NCBI RefSeq assembly: GCF_011058165.1
Contig: NZ_JAALEG010000029.1
Coordinates: 1 to 59,619, forward strand
Length of the DNA: 59,619 nucleotides
Reading direction: 5' to 3'
DNA from: Rhodococcus aetherivorans
GTDB taxonomy: Bacteria > Actinomycetota > Actinomycetes > Mycobacteriales > Mycobacteriaceae
Shown here: positions 26,034 through 34,204 of the stretch, piece after piece
Position numbering within the stretch: the first letter of the stretch is position 1
Layout: each line of letters starts with the position of its first letter
The notes under the pieces: generated by a model
The model's database searches: none
What the model was told of the DNA's origin: nothing
The model's input: only the letters and a program-made list of their open reading frames with translations
Program-made: the position numbers and the translations under genes

Positions 26034-26362
26034 GCGGCGGGACCATGATGCTCACCGTGGTCCTGCGGCACGATCAGAGCCGGAACCTCGAACAGTTGCA
26101 GGGCCGGCTCGACGACGCGGACTGGTGGCACGGGTTCCCGCCCGAGGGGTGCGAGGTCGTCTCGTGGGTGGTCGCGATGGGGATCGGGCAGATCGTGACC
26201 TTGCGGCTGCCCGCCGATCGGCTGGCCGCCGTCAACGTCGAACTCGAGCGCCGCGCGTGGGGCGTGTTCCGCACCGAGTGCTACCCGACTTACGACTTCG
26301 TGCCGGTGCGGGAGCGGCTGACCCGCGAATCCGACGAACGTCGCGGCGCGGTGCTCCGATGA
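26030..26362 (+). CDS. Conserved small protein coupled to the Rieske oxygenase
   Basis: 110-residue protein starting at a GTG that overlaps the oxygenase stop (GTGA), and itself overlapping the next gene. Predicted strands and helices (TMMLTVVLRHDQSRNLEQL, WVVAMGIGQIVTLRLPADRL, VFRTECYPTYDF) suggest a ferredoxin-like dimeric alpha-beta barrel fold of the kind used by small isomerases or chaperone-like proteins. No motif assigns a reaction. The position suggests an oxygenase accessory protein or the next enzyme in the route. Confidence 0.65.
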   Translation: MSGGTMMLTVVLRHDQSRNLEQLQGRLDDADWWHGFPPEGCEVVSWVVAMGIGQIVTLRLPADRLAAVNVELERRAWGVFRTECYPTYDFVPVRERLTRESDERRGAVLR

Positions 26363-26763
26363 CCCGGGTGGGACACCCGGCCGTCCCGGAGCCGCCGCGG
26401 CCGGACATGTTCAGCAACGCCCGCGTCGTCGGCCGGCACTTCTTCGTCTCCGGCATGCACGCCGGCACCCCCGACGGTCCCGTCGGCGGTGCCGACGTCT
26501 ACCGCCAGGCGCGGGAGGCGTTCCGGCGCACCCGCGCGCTGGTGGAAGCCTGCGGCGCGCAGGTCGACGACATCCTCGCGCTGCGCATCTACGTCACGGA
26601 CATCGGAGCCAAGGCCGCCGTCGGGCGGGCCCGCGCCGAGATGTTCCGCGGCGATTTCCCGTGCTCGACCCTGGTCGCGGTGTCGGCCCTGGTCGAGGAC
26701 GGCCTCAGCGTCGAGGTCGAAGCACAGGGAATCATCTCGGCGGCCGCGACGGCGGACGCGTAA
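26359..26763 (+). CDS. RidA-family protein lacking the catalytic arginine
   Basis: 134-residue RidA-like protein (VVGRHFFVSGMHAGTPDG, then ALVEACGAQVDDILALRIYVT). At the position of the active-site arginine in PARS the sequence reads PCSTLVAVSAL, with Ser103 in place of Arg and Ala in place of the following Glu. It therefore belongs to the divergent Rid groups and probably does not hydrolyse imines in the standard way. It is the last enzyme-type gene of the operon, 52 bp before the transporter. Having both an active-type and a divergent Rid protein in one operon is notable. Confidence 0.8.
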   Translation: MTRVGHPAVPEPPRPDMFSNARVVGRHFFVSGMHAGTPDGPVGGADVYRQAREAFRRTRALVEACGAQVDDILALRIYVTDIGAKAAVGRARAEMFRGDFPCSTLVAVSALVEDGLSVEVEAQGIISAAATADA

Positions 26764-26815
26764 CCTTCTGATTCGACGCCCCTGGCAGGGCATCGACCGA
26801 CCCGAGGACGCCACC

Positions 26816-28105
26816 ATGCGCGGACCCAACACCACATCGTCCACTTCCCGAACCGACGAGGCAGCGCCGAACTGGCCCGTCCTCGTCCTGACCTTCGTCG
26901 CCGTCGTCCTCGACGGTTACGACACGATCGCCCTGGGCCTGTCGGTCCCGGCGCTCGCGAAGGACTGGGACGTCGCCCCGTCCCACTTCACCCCCGCACT
27001 GTCCCTGACCAGCGTCGGCGTGGCACTCGGTTACCTCGCCTGCGGCCGGATCGTCGCACGGTTCGGCGCCCGGCGCGTCGTGCTGGCCGCGGTGGTGGTG
27101 TTCACCGTCGGCTCGCTGCTGACCGCGTTCGCGTCGACGATCACCGAACTCACCGCCCTGCGCGTGCTGACCGGCCTCGGCCTCGGTGCGGTCCTGCCGG
27201 CGGCCGTCTCCCACGCGACGGCCCTCAATCCCGCCCGGCTGCGGCAGTCGATCGCCGTGTTCGTCACCATGGGCATCTCCCTCGGTGCGCTGATCGCCGG
27301 GGTGCTGGGCACGCGCCTGATCGGCGCGTTCGGCTGGGAATCGGTGTTCCTCGTCGGCGCCGCGGCCTCGGCCGTCCTGTTGCCGCTGCTGTGGATCGGC
27401 CTCCCCGACGGACGCGCCGCCGTCGGCGAGCCCGCGCCGGCCGCCGCCGCGACCGCGTCGGCGGTGCGCGAGGCGTCCGTCGCGCGCCTGTTCGATCCGG
27501 GGCTGCGGAGCCGCACGCTGCTGCTGTGGGGCTTCTCGTTCCTGATGTTCACCGTGTACTACGTCTTCTCGTCGTGGTTGCCGACGCTGCTGACGAGCTA
27601 CGGGTTCTCGGCTGGGCTGGCACCGTTGGGCTCGGCCGCGCTCGGGGTCGGCAGCATCGTCGGTGCGGCGGTCCTCATGATCGGTGCGCTGCGGTTCCGG
27701 ATGTCGTCGGTGCTCCTGGTCACCACGTCGCTGGCGATCGTCTTCCTCGTCGTGTCCGCGTTCCTCGGTCCCGACAAGGTGCTCTTGCTGATCGTGTTCG
27801 GCGGCGTGGGTCTCGGCATCCAGGCCGGCATGATCGGTCAGACCGCGCTGTCGGTGTCGATGTACCCGCAGGGGACTGCGACGACCGCGGTCGGCTGGTC
27901 CGCGTCCATGGGACGGCTCGGCTCGGTCGTCGGCCCGGTGGTGGGCGGCGCGCTCATCGGCCTCGGCGTCCCGACCGGCACCATCGTGCTGGTGGCGTGC
28001 GTTCCGGTCCTGGCCGCCCTGGTCCTCATCGCGGTGCTCGGCTGGATCACCGCTCCGAAGACCCTCTCGAAGTCGGCACCGCCGGCCGTGCCCGCAGGCC
28101 GCTGA
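26816..28105 (+). CDS. MFS aromatic acid:H+ symporter-like transporter
   Basis: 429-residue major facilitator of the aromatic acid:H+ symporter (AAHS) type, with twelve apparent hydrophobic segments. The motif VLDGYDTIALGLSVPAL near residue 30 carries the Asp typical of AAHS proteins, and the loop GRIVARFGARRVVL between segments 2 and 3 is MFS motif A. It should import the growth substrate of the operon, which therefore is probably an organic (aromatic) acid. It ends at a strong hairpin, which closes the operon. The last two codons and the terminator are nearly identical to those of the acetate symporter gene at 48836. Confidence 0.86.
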   Translation: MRGPNTTSSTSRTDEAAPNWPVLVLTFVAVVLDGYDTIALGLSVPALAKDWDVAPSHFTPALSLTSVGVALGYLACGRIVARFGARRVVLAAVVVFTVGSLLTAFASTITELTALRVLTGLGLGAVLPAAVSHATALNPARLRQSIAVFVTMGISLGALIAGVLGTRLIGAFGWESVFLVGAAASAVLLPLLWIGLPDGRAAVGEPAPAAAATASAVREASVARLFDPGLRSRTLLLWGFSFLMFTVYYVFSSWLPTLLTSYGFSAGLAPLGSAALGVGSIVGAAVLMIGALRFRMSSVLLVTTSLAIVFLVVSAFLGPDKVLLLIVFGGVGLGIQAGMIGQTALSVSMYPQGTATTAVGWSASMGRLGSVVGPVVGGALIGLGVPTGTIVLVACVPVLAALVLIAVLGWITAPKTLSKSAPPAVPAGR

Positions 28106-28113
28106 CGCGGCCG

Positions 28114-28153
28114 GTGTGTCCTTCGGGCTGCTGGAACAGCCCGAAGGACACAC
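28114..28153 (+). terminator. 17-bp perfect hairpin (family B copy 1)
   Basis: GTGTGTCCTTCGGGCTG (28114-28130) pairs with 28137-28153 around a 6-base loop, 8 bp after the transporter stop and 6 bp before the stop of the convergent pcaF. The 34 bases at 28097-28130 match 50345-50378 at 33 positions. It probably works in both directions. Confidence 0.8.
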
Positions 28154-28159
28154 GGGCGT

Positions 28160-29368
28160 TTACGCCCTCTCGAACACCGCGGCCAGGCCCTGGCCGCCGC
28201 CGATGCACATCGTCTCGAGGCCGTAGCGGCCCTCGCGGCGGTCGAGCTCGCGCAGCAGGGTGGCGAGGATGCGGCCGCCGGTCGCGCCGACGGGGTGGCC
28301 GAGCGAGATGCCCGACCCGTGGGGGTTCAGGCGCGCATCGTCGGGCTCGAGGCCCCAGCTGCGGGTCACGGCGAGGGTCTGCGCGGCGAACGCCTCGTTG
28401 AGCTCGATCACGTCCATGTCCGCCAGGCTCAGGCCGAGGCGGCCGAGGGCCTTCTCCGTGGCCGGGACCGGGCCGATGCCCATGGTGCGCGGCGGCACCC
28501 CGGCCACCGCCCAGCTCGCCAGCCGGGCCAGCGGGCGCAGGCCCAGCTGCGCGGCCTTCTCGGCGGTGGTGACGATCGCCAGCGCGGCACCGTCGTTCTG
28601 ACCGCTGGCGTTGCCGGCGGTGACGGTCGACTCCGGGTCGATCCTGCCGCGGATCGGGCGCAGCTTGGCGAGGGATTCGACGCTGGTGTCGGCGCGCGGA
28701 TGCTCGTCGGTGTCGACGACGAGCGGATCACCCTTGCGCTGGGGCACGGCCACCGGGACGATCTCCTGCGCGAACACGCCGTCCTTCTGCGCGGCCACGG
28801 CGCGCTGGTGCGACTGGACCGCCAGGGCGTCCTGGTCGGCGCGGCTGATGGCGAACTCGGCGCGCAGGTTCTCGGCCGTTTCGATCATGCCGCCCGGCAC
28901 GGGGAAGTCCCGGCCGCCGGCGGTGACCCGGGCGCGGGCCAGACGGTCGGACAGGGCCACGGACTCACCCTTGACACCCCAGCGCATGCCGGTGGCGTAG
29001 AACTCGGCCTGACTCATGGACTCGGCACCACCCGCGAGGATCAGGTCGCTGCCGCCGGACTGGACCTGCATGACGGCCTGCAGGACGGCCTGCAGCCCCG
29101 AGCCGCAGCGACGGTCGACCTGCTGGCCCGGAACCTCCACGCCGAGACCGGCGTTGAGGGCGGCGACGCGGCCGAGGGCGGGAGCTTCCCCGTTGGGCGA
29201 GGCCTGGCCGAGGATCACGTCGTCGACGTCCGAGCCGGAGATACCGGTGCGGGCGACGAGCTCGCGGATCACGGTGGCGGCGAGGTCTTCCGGTGCGACG
29301 TCCTTCAGGACGCCACCGAAGCGGCCGACGGGGGTACGGAGGGGTTCGCAGATCACTACGTCGCGCAT
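28160..29368 (-). CDS. pcaF: 3-Oxoadipyl-CoA thiolase
   Basis: 402-residue thiolase that splits 3-oxoadipyl-CoA into succinyl-CoA and acetyl-CoA, the last step of the beta-ketoadipate pathway. The nucleophile cysteine is in DRRCGSGLQ (about residue 90); the catalytic His and second Cys are in GHPVGATG and ETMCIGGGQG near the C-terminus. It is last in the leftward pcaHGBLRF set, 26 bp after pcaR, and serves both the catechol and the protocatechuate branch. A general acetyl-CoA acetyltransferase is the alternative, but position and context support pcaF. Confidence 0.92.
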   Translation of the reverse strand: MRDVVICEPLRTPVGRFGGVLKDVAPEDLAATVIRELVARTGISGSDVDDVILGQASPNGEAPALGRVAALNAGLGVEVPGQQVDRRCGSGLQAVLQAVMQVQSGGSDLILAGGAESMSQAEFYATGMRWGVKGESVALSDRLARARVTAGGRDFPVPGGMIETAENLRAEFAISRADQDALAVQSHQRAVAAQKDGVFAQEIVPVAVPQRKGDPLVVDTDEHPRADTSVESLAKLRPIRGRIDPESTVTAGNASGQNDGAALAIVTTAEKAAQLGLRPLARLASWAVAGVPPRTMGIGPVPATEKALGRLGLSLADMDVIELNEAFAAQTLAVTRSWGLEPDDARLNPHGSGISLGHPVGATGGRILATLLRELDRREGRYGLETMCIGGGQGLAAVFERA

Positions 29369-29394
29369 GGCAGTTTCCTTGTCGATATTCGGGG

Positions 29395-30201
29395 TCAGTG
29401 CTTCTGGGTCCGGGCGAGATCGGCCGAGATCGCCGCTGCCGTCTCGATCACGGCGGGCACGAGTTCGCTCCGCACGGCGTCGAGGCTGTAGCGGGCGGCC
29501 TGGGTGGAGATGTTCACGGCGGCGACGACGCCGCCGGAGGCGTCGCGGATGGGCGCGGCCAGCGAGCGGAGCCCCTCCTCGAGTTCCTGGTCGACGATGC
29601 AGTAGCCGTCGCGCCGGATCCGGTCGAGCTCGGCGCGCAACCCGTCGGCCGTGATCAGGGTGCGGGAGGTGAGCGGCTCGAGCGTCGCGGTGGCGAGGTA
29701 GGCGTCGAGTTCGGCGGGGGAGAGCCCGGCGAGCAGGACGCGCCCCATCGAGGTGGCGTGCGCGGGAAAGCGCGTGCCGATGGTGATGGAGACGGTCATG
29801 ATGCGGCTGACCGGAACCCGCGCGACGTAGACGACGTCGCCACCGTCGAGCACCGACACCGACGTCGACTCGTGGACGTTCTTCGCCAGCGCCTCGAGGT
29901 GCGGGCGTGCCACCTCCGGCAGCGTCAGGCTCGACAGGTAGCTGTAGCCGAGCTCGAGCACGCGCGGGGTCAGCCAGAACTGGGAGCCGTCCGTACGTAC
30001 GTATCCGAGCTCGACCAGCGTGAGCAGGAACCGTCGCGCGGTGGCCCGGGTCAGGTCGGTGGCCCTGGCCACCTCGCTGAGGGTGCGCCGGGGGTGCTCG
30101 GCGTCGAACGCCTTGATGACGGACAGTCCGCGCGCGAGCGACTGCACGTAGTCCGGCGACGCTGCGGTCGCCGCGATCGGGTCGCCGTCGGTGATCGTCA
30201 T
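29395..30201 (-). CDS. pcaR: IclR-family regulator of the pca genes (PcaR)
   Basis: 268-residue IclR regulator with an N-terminal winged HTH (RTLSEVARATDLTRATARRF, about residues 40-62) and an IclR effector domain (VHESTSVSVLDGGDVVYVAR, HATSMGRVLLAGL, ELEEGLRSLAAP). The ATG at 30199-30201 overlaps the pcaL stop. Known Rhodococcus PcaR proteins respond to 3-oxoadipate or protocatechuate and control pcaHGBL and pcaIJ; a regulator inside its own operon fits that. It is strongly similar to CatR at 2187-2957, so binding sites of the two may be related. Confidence 0.9.
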   Translation of the reverse strand: MTITDGDPIAATAASPDYVQSLARGLSVIKAFDAEHPRRTLSEVARATDLTRATARRFLLTLVELGYVRTDGSQFWLTPRVLELGYSYLSSLTLPEVARPHLEALAKNVHESTSVSVLDGGDVVYVARVPVSRIMTVSITIGTRFPAHATSMGRVLLAGLSPAELDAYLATATLEPLTSRTLITADGLRAELDRIRRDGYCIVDQELEEGLRSLAAPIRDASGGVVAAVNISTQAARYSLDAVRSELVPAVIETAAAISADLARTQKH

Positions 30202-31367
30202 GGTGTGGTGCTCCCCTCGCCGTCTGCGAGCGCCTGCCTGCCGAGCGCGAACGCCCGGTTGCTGTTCGGCACTCCCGCGTAGATCGCGGTGTGCAGGAAT
30301 ACTTCCACGAGCTCGTCGGGGTCGAGACCGGCGCGCAGGGCCGCCCGGATGTGCATGTCGAGTTCGTGCTCGTTGCCGACGGCGGTGAGGATCGCCAGCG
30401 TCAGCAGCCGGCGGGTGTGATGGTCCAGTCCGGGCCGGGACCAGACGTCGCCCCACGCGGTGCGGGTGATGAAGTCCTGGAACGGCTCGGTGAACGCGGT
30501 GGCCGCCGACATCGCCCGGTCGACGTGCGCGTCGCCGAGCACCGAGCGCCGGACCCGCATGCCCTGTTCGAAGGCGGCGGTGCGCTGCGCGCCGGCCGGG
30601 GTGGCGCGGGCGATGTGCTCGCGGATCAGGGCGGTGATCCGGCCCGCCTGTTCGACGTTGGCCAGGTGCGCGCCCGGGTCGACGACGTGGAAGGCGGCGC
30701 CGGCGATGCCGTCGGCGATCTGCTCCATGACGGCCGGCGGGGTGGCCGGATCCTGCTCGCCGGCGACGACGAGGGTCGGCGCGACGATGCGGGCGAGGTC
30801 GGGGCGCCCGTCCCACGTGGCCAGCGCCTCACAGCACGCGGCGTAGCCCTCGTCGCTGGTGCCCGCCACCATCTCGACGTGCCGTGCGACCAGGTCGGGG
30901 TCGCGTTCGGCGAGGCCCGGGGTGAACCAGCGGCCGACGATGGACTCGGCGATGGACGCCAGCCCGTCGGCGCGGACCGTGGCGGCGCGGTCGAGCCACG
31001 GCTGGGCCGGGGCGAAGGCGGCGGACGTGCACAGCAGGGTCAGGGTGCGGACGCGTTCGGGGTGATGCGCGGCGAGCCACTGGCCGACGGCGCCGCCGAG
31101 CGACAGGCCCACGAAGTGCACCGAGCCGAGGCCGAGCGAGTCGAGCAGCGCGACGACGTCACCGCCGAGATCGGCCATTGTGTAGGGACCGGCGACGACG
31201 GGGGACTTGCCGTGCCCGCGGTGGTCGACGGCGACGACGTTGGCGATCGGGGACAGCGCGGTGATCTGCGGCGCCCACATCGACAGGTCGGAGCCGAGCG
31301 ACCCGAGCAGCACCACCGGGGGAGCGGTGGGGTCGCCGTGCTGTTCGTAGTTGAGCGTGACGGTCAT
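30198..31367 (-). CDS. pcaL: Fused 3-oxoadipate enol-lactonase / 4-carboxymuconolactone decarboxylase
   Basis: 389-residue fusion typical of actinobacteria. Residues 1-~255 are an alpha/beta hydrolase (PcaD part: VDHRGHGKSP, nucleophile in GLSLGG near residue 90, GEQDPAT, PGAHLANVEQ). Residues ~265-389 are a carboxymuconolactone decarboxylase domain (PcaC part: GNEHELDMHIRAALRAG, VFLHTAIYAGVPNSN). It makes 3-oxoadipate from 4-carboxymuconolactone via the enol-lactone. As catD is absent from the catechol operon, its hydrolase half probably handles the enol-lactone from CatC too. It overlaps pcaB and pcaR by 4 bp. Confidence 0.95.
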   Translation of the reverse strand: MTVTLNYEQHGDPTAPPVVLLGSLGSDLSMWAPQITALSPIANVVAVDHRGHGKSPVVAGPYTMADLGGDVVALLDSLGLGSVHFVGLSLGGAVGQWLAAHHPERVRTLTLLCTSAAFAPAQPWLDRAATVRADGLASIAESIVGRWFTPGLAERDPDLVARHVEMVAGTSDEGYAACCEALATWDGRPDLARIVAPTLVVAGEQDPATPPAVMEQIADGIAGAAFHVVDPGAHLANVEQAGRITALIREHIARATPAGAQRTAAFEQGMRVRRSVLGDAHVDRAMSAATAFTEPFQDFITRTAWGDVWSRPGLDHHTRRLLTLAILTAVGNEHELDMHIRAALRAGLDPDELVEVFLHTAIYAGVPNSNRAFALGRQALADGEGSTTP

Positions 31368-32716
31368 GCCTGTCCTCCAAGGGGCCGGTCGGCGGTGGTG
31401 TCGTGGTGGGCCAGGGCACGGTCGACGAGGTCGCCGGCGTGGCCGAGGTAGCGGGTGGGGTCGAGCAGGGCGCGGACCCGGTCGGCGCCGAGGTGCTCGA
31501 CGATGCCGGGATCGCGGTCGAGCGGAGTGCCGGCGCGGGCCGCCGCGGTGACGATCTCGCGCGCCGAGCCGGTGTGCTCGGACAGCACCGCGGCGACCTT
31601 CTCCGCGAGGATCGCCCCGCCGGTGAGTTCGAGGTTGCGGGTCAACGCGTCGGCGTGGACGTGCAGCCCGGCCAGGCTGACCGAAAGCTGATGGGCCGCA
31701 CCGCCGGTCAGCCGGAGCAGGTCGGTGAGCGTCTCCCACTCGGCATGCCAGGCGCCCGCGGCGCGGGCGAACTCGTGGTCCGTCGACGCGAGGGCGGTCG
31801 CGACGAGGCCGGGCACGCGCCGCGCGGCCGCCCGGGCGGTGATCGCCGCGACCGGATTGCGCTTGTGCGGCATCGCCGACGATCCGCCCGGCGCGTCCTC
31901 GCTGACCTCGCCGAGTTCGGTTGCGGCCATGAGGACGACGTCGGTGGCGGGCTTGGCGACCGCGCCGGCGGCGATCCCCAGGGCGGCCGCGAGCCCGGTC
32001 ACGGGGGTACGCGCGGTGTGCCACGGCACGAGGGGCCTGGCCAGCCCGAGCAGGTCCGCCAGGGTGTCCGCGAACGCGAGGCCGTCCGGGTGCACTGCGG
32101 CGAGAGTGCCTGCTGCGCCGCCGTATTGGGCGGGCAGCGAGACGAGGGCGCGGTCGAGCGAGGCGGTGGCGTCGTCGAGCGCGACGAGCCACGTCGCGGC
32201 GAGGGCCCCGAACGTGGTGGGCAGCGCCTGCTGCCCGAGGGTGCGCGCGACCATCGGGGTGTCACGGTGCCGGCGGGCCAGGCGTGCCGTCGCCTCGGCG
32301 GCGCCGCGCAACTCGGCGACGACGAGCCGGCCGGCCTTGTGCGCCAGCAACATCAGCGCGGTGTCGAGGACGTCCTGGCTCGTGGCCCCGACGTGCACCG
32401 CGGCGGCAGGGGCCTGCGCGCGCTCCCGCAGGATCTTCACCAGGGGGATCACCGGATTGCCCCCGGCCGCGGAGAGCCGGCCCAGTTCGGCCGGGTCCAG
32501 TTCGCGGGTGAGTTCCCCGGCCGCCGCGGCGACGGCCGTGACGTCGGCGGCGGTGGCGCGACCGTGCTTCTCGGCGGCGCGCGTGATCGCCACCTCGACG
32601 TCGAGCAGGGCGGCGATCCACGCCCGGTCGGACAGCAGCGTTGCGAGGTCGCCGGCCCCGAACACAGGGTCGAAGAGGGCGCCGCGGGTGTTGTCGGACT
32701 GCGCCGGCACGGTCAA
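31364..32716 (-). CDS. pcaB: 3-Carboxy-cis,cis-muconate cycloisomerase
   Basis: 450-residue member of the fumarase/adenylosuccinate lyase superfamily, converting 3-carboxymuconate to 4-carboxymuconolactone. The signature GGSSAMPHKRNPVAA sits near residue 270 and the second conserved site HVGATSQDVLDT near 110. The start is set at a TTG (32714-32716), because GGGAG lies six bases ahead; a GTG two codons later is the alternative and has too long a spacing. The gap to pcaG is 13 bp and the stop overlaps pcaL. Confidence 0.92.
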   Translation of the reverse strand: MTVPAQSDNTRGALFDPVFGAGDLATLLSDRAWIAALLDVEVAITRAAEKHGRATAADVTAVAAAAGELTRELDPAELGRLSAAGGNPVIPLVKILRERAQAPAAAVHVGATSQDVLDTALMLLAHKAGRLVVAELRGAAEATARLARRHRDTPMVARTLGQQALPTTFGALAATWLVALDDATASLDRALVSLPAQYGGAAGTLAAVHPDGLAFADTLADLLGLARPLVPWHTARTPVTGLAAALGIAAGAVAKPATDVVLMAATELGEVSEDAPGGSSAMPHKRNPVAAITARAAARRVPGLVATALASTDHEFARAAGAWHAEWETLTDLLRLTGGAAHQLSVSLAGLHVHADALTRNLELTGGAILAEKVAAVLSEHTGSAREIVTAAARAGTPLDRDPGIVEHLGADRVRALLDPTRYLGHAGDLVDRALAHHDTTADRPLGGQA

Positions 32717-32729
32717 GGCACGCTCCCGT

Positions 32730-33323
32730 CTAGATCGCGAAGAACGGCGTCTCCACACCGTTCGGATCGAGGTCCTGAACGTACACGGTCCAGGCGTAGC
32801 CGTCGTCGGACTTGTCGGCGATCAGCTTGTGCCGCTGCGACTCCGGCAGTGCGGTGAGCACCGGGTCGGAGGCGTGCGCGGCGAGGTCCTCCGGGAAGTA
32901 CATGCGGGTGCAGAGGCGGTCGAGCATGCCGCGCGCGAAGATCCCGACGTTCAGGTGCGGCGCCTCGTCGGCCTCGGTGTCGGACTCGTGGGCGCCGGGC
33001 TTGACCGTGTGGATCGCGGCGGTGCCGGTGCCGTCGGCGGCGCTGCGGGCGAAGCCACGGAAGCCCTCGGCGCCGAACCGGCCCTCGGCGTCGGCCTGCC
33101 AGGTCTCGACCATGGCGTCGGCGATCGGCTCGCGGTTCCCGTCGATCACGGTGATGCGCACGGTGATCCGGCCGGGGGTGTCGGCGGGGACGACGTCCGC
33201 GCCGTCGGCCCACTCGAGGCCGATCTTCCAGTACGGACCGACGGTCTGCGACGGTGTGGGACCGAAGGCGGCGGTGCTCTGGTCGCCCGGGGTGACGGGG
33301 TAACGAGGAGCGAACTCACTCAT
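32730..33323 (-). CDS. pcaG: Protocatechuate 3,4-dioxygenase alpha subunit
   Basis: 197-residue intradiol dioxygenase-fold subunit that pairs with PcaH; it lacks the iron ligands but helps to form the active site. SQTVGPYWKIGLEW near the N-terminus and RLCTRMYFPEDLAAH near residue 135 are typical of the alpha subunit. The start overlaps the 3' end of pcaH by 8 bp, so the two subunits are translated in a coupled way, which suits their 1:1 stoichiometry. Confidence 0.95.
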   Translation of the reverse strand: MSEFAPRYPVTPGDQSTAAFGPTPSQTVGPYWKIGLEWADGADVVPADTPGRITVRITVIDGNREPIADAMVETWQADAEGRFGAEGFRGFARSAADGTGTAAIHTVKPGAHESDTEADEAPHLNVGIFARGMLDRLCTRMYFPEDLAAHASDPVLTALPESQRHKLIADKSDDGYAWTVYVQDLDPNGVETPFFAI

Positions 33324-34035
33324 CGTCGTCCTCCTCGTTCTCGAAGGGGGTGGCCTCGCGTCCGCGCAGGACGATGTCGAAGCGGAAGCCGAGGGCCCAG
33401 TTGTCGACGGTGGCGTCGTAGTCGAAGACGCTGACCATCCGGTGCCGCGCCTCGGCGGGCACCGCGTTGTAGATGGGGTCCTGGAAGAACATCGGGTCGT
33501 CGGGGAAGTACATCTGGGTGACGAGCCGCTGCGTGAACGCCGTGCCGAACAACGAGAAGTGGATGTGGGCGGGACGCCAGGCGTTGTGGTGGTTGCGCCA
33601 CGGGTAGGCCCCGGGCTTGACGGTGGTGAACCGGTATCGGCCCGCCGCGTCGGTGACGCAGCGGCCGACGCCGGTGAAGAACGGGTCCAGCGGGGCGGGC
33701 CAGTTGTCGTCGACGTGCCGGTAGCGGCCGGCGGCGTTGGCCTGCCACACCTCGAGCAGCGCGTGGGGGACGGGCTTGCCGTCGCCGTCGAGGACGCGGC
33801 CGTGCACGATGATGCGCTGGCCGGCGGCCTCGCCGCCGTTGGCGATGCTCAGGTCGGCGTCCCCCTCCTGCACGCGGTCCTCGCCGAAGACCGGCCCGGT
33901 GAGCTCGCCGAGCCGCTGTGGGACGAGCGTGAGCGGCTGCGCCGGGCGGCGCAGCGCGGTGGTCCGGTAGTCGGGGAAGTCGAGCGGCGGGTGCACGCCG
34001 TCGGGGCGGGCGAAGCGGGGTGGCAGGTGAAGCAT
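33316..34035 (-). CDS. pcaH: Protocatechuate 3,4-dioxygenase beta subunit
   Basis: 239-residue catalytic subunit, ring-opening protocatechuate to 3-carboxy-cis,cis-muconate. Fe(III) ligands are visible: the tyrosine in AAGRYRHVDDN, the tyrosine in KPGAYPWRNH and two histidines in RPAHIHFSLF. First gene of pcaHGBLRF, divergent from pcaIJ across a 169-bp region that contains candidate regulator sites. Full length for the family. Confidence 0.95.
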   Translation of the reverse strand: MLHLPPRFARPDGVHPPLDFPDYRTTALRRPAQPLTLVPQRLGELTGPVFGEDRVQEGDADLSIANGGEAAGQRIIVHGRVLDGDGKPVPHALLEVWQANAAGRYRHVDDNWPAPLDPFFTGVGRCVTDAAGRYRFTTVKPGAYPWRNHHNAWRPAHIHFSLFGTAFTQRLVTQMYFPDDPMFFQDPIYNAVPAEARHRMVSVFDYDATVDNWALGFRFDIVLRGREATPFENEEDDDE

Positions 34036-34044
34036 GGGACCTCG

Positions 34045-34180
34045 GTGTTCGATGCGTGTTCGCGATATGGACGGAAGGACGCTATGCGTACGAGGCTAGT
34101 GGGTCGTCCTGGCCGAATCAATATTCCAAAATGAAACAGTCTCGAAATGGTTCGTATCACGGACGGGGGTTCACATTACG
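34045..34180. promoter_or_regulatory. Paired direct repeats in the pcaH-pcaI divergent region
   Basis: On the pcaH side, GTGTTCG occurs at 34045-34051 and 34056-34062 (11-bp offset). On the pcaI side, GGTTCGTATCACG (34149-34161) and GGTTCACATTACG (34168-34180) agree at 10 of 13 positions with a 19-bp offset. The core GTTC is shared by all four. The stretch between (34105-34148) is AT-rich for this genome and probably holds promoters. PcaR is the obvious candidate binder. The role is inferred. Confidence 0.45.
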
Positions 34181-34204
34181 CACAACTGCCGCTATCGTAG
34201 AGGC

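Noticed and set aside
14853-28105. Catabolic operon as a recent genomic island
   Set aside because: No integrase, transposase, direct repeats or tRNA at its ends, and base composition looks like the surroundings. Older transfer cannot be excluded.
26732-28153. 473-residue minus-strand frame over the MFS transporter
   Set aside because: His/Arg/Asp-rich shadow; the plus-strand frame is a clear membrane transporter.
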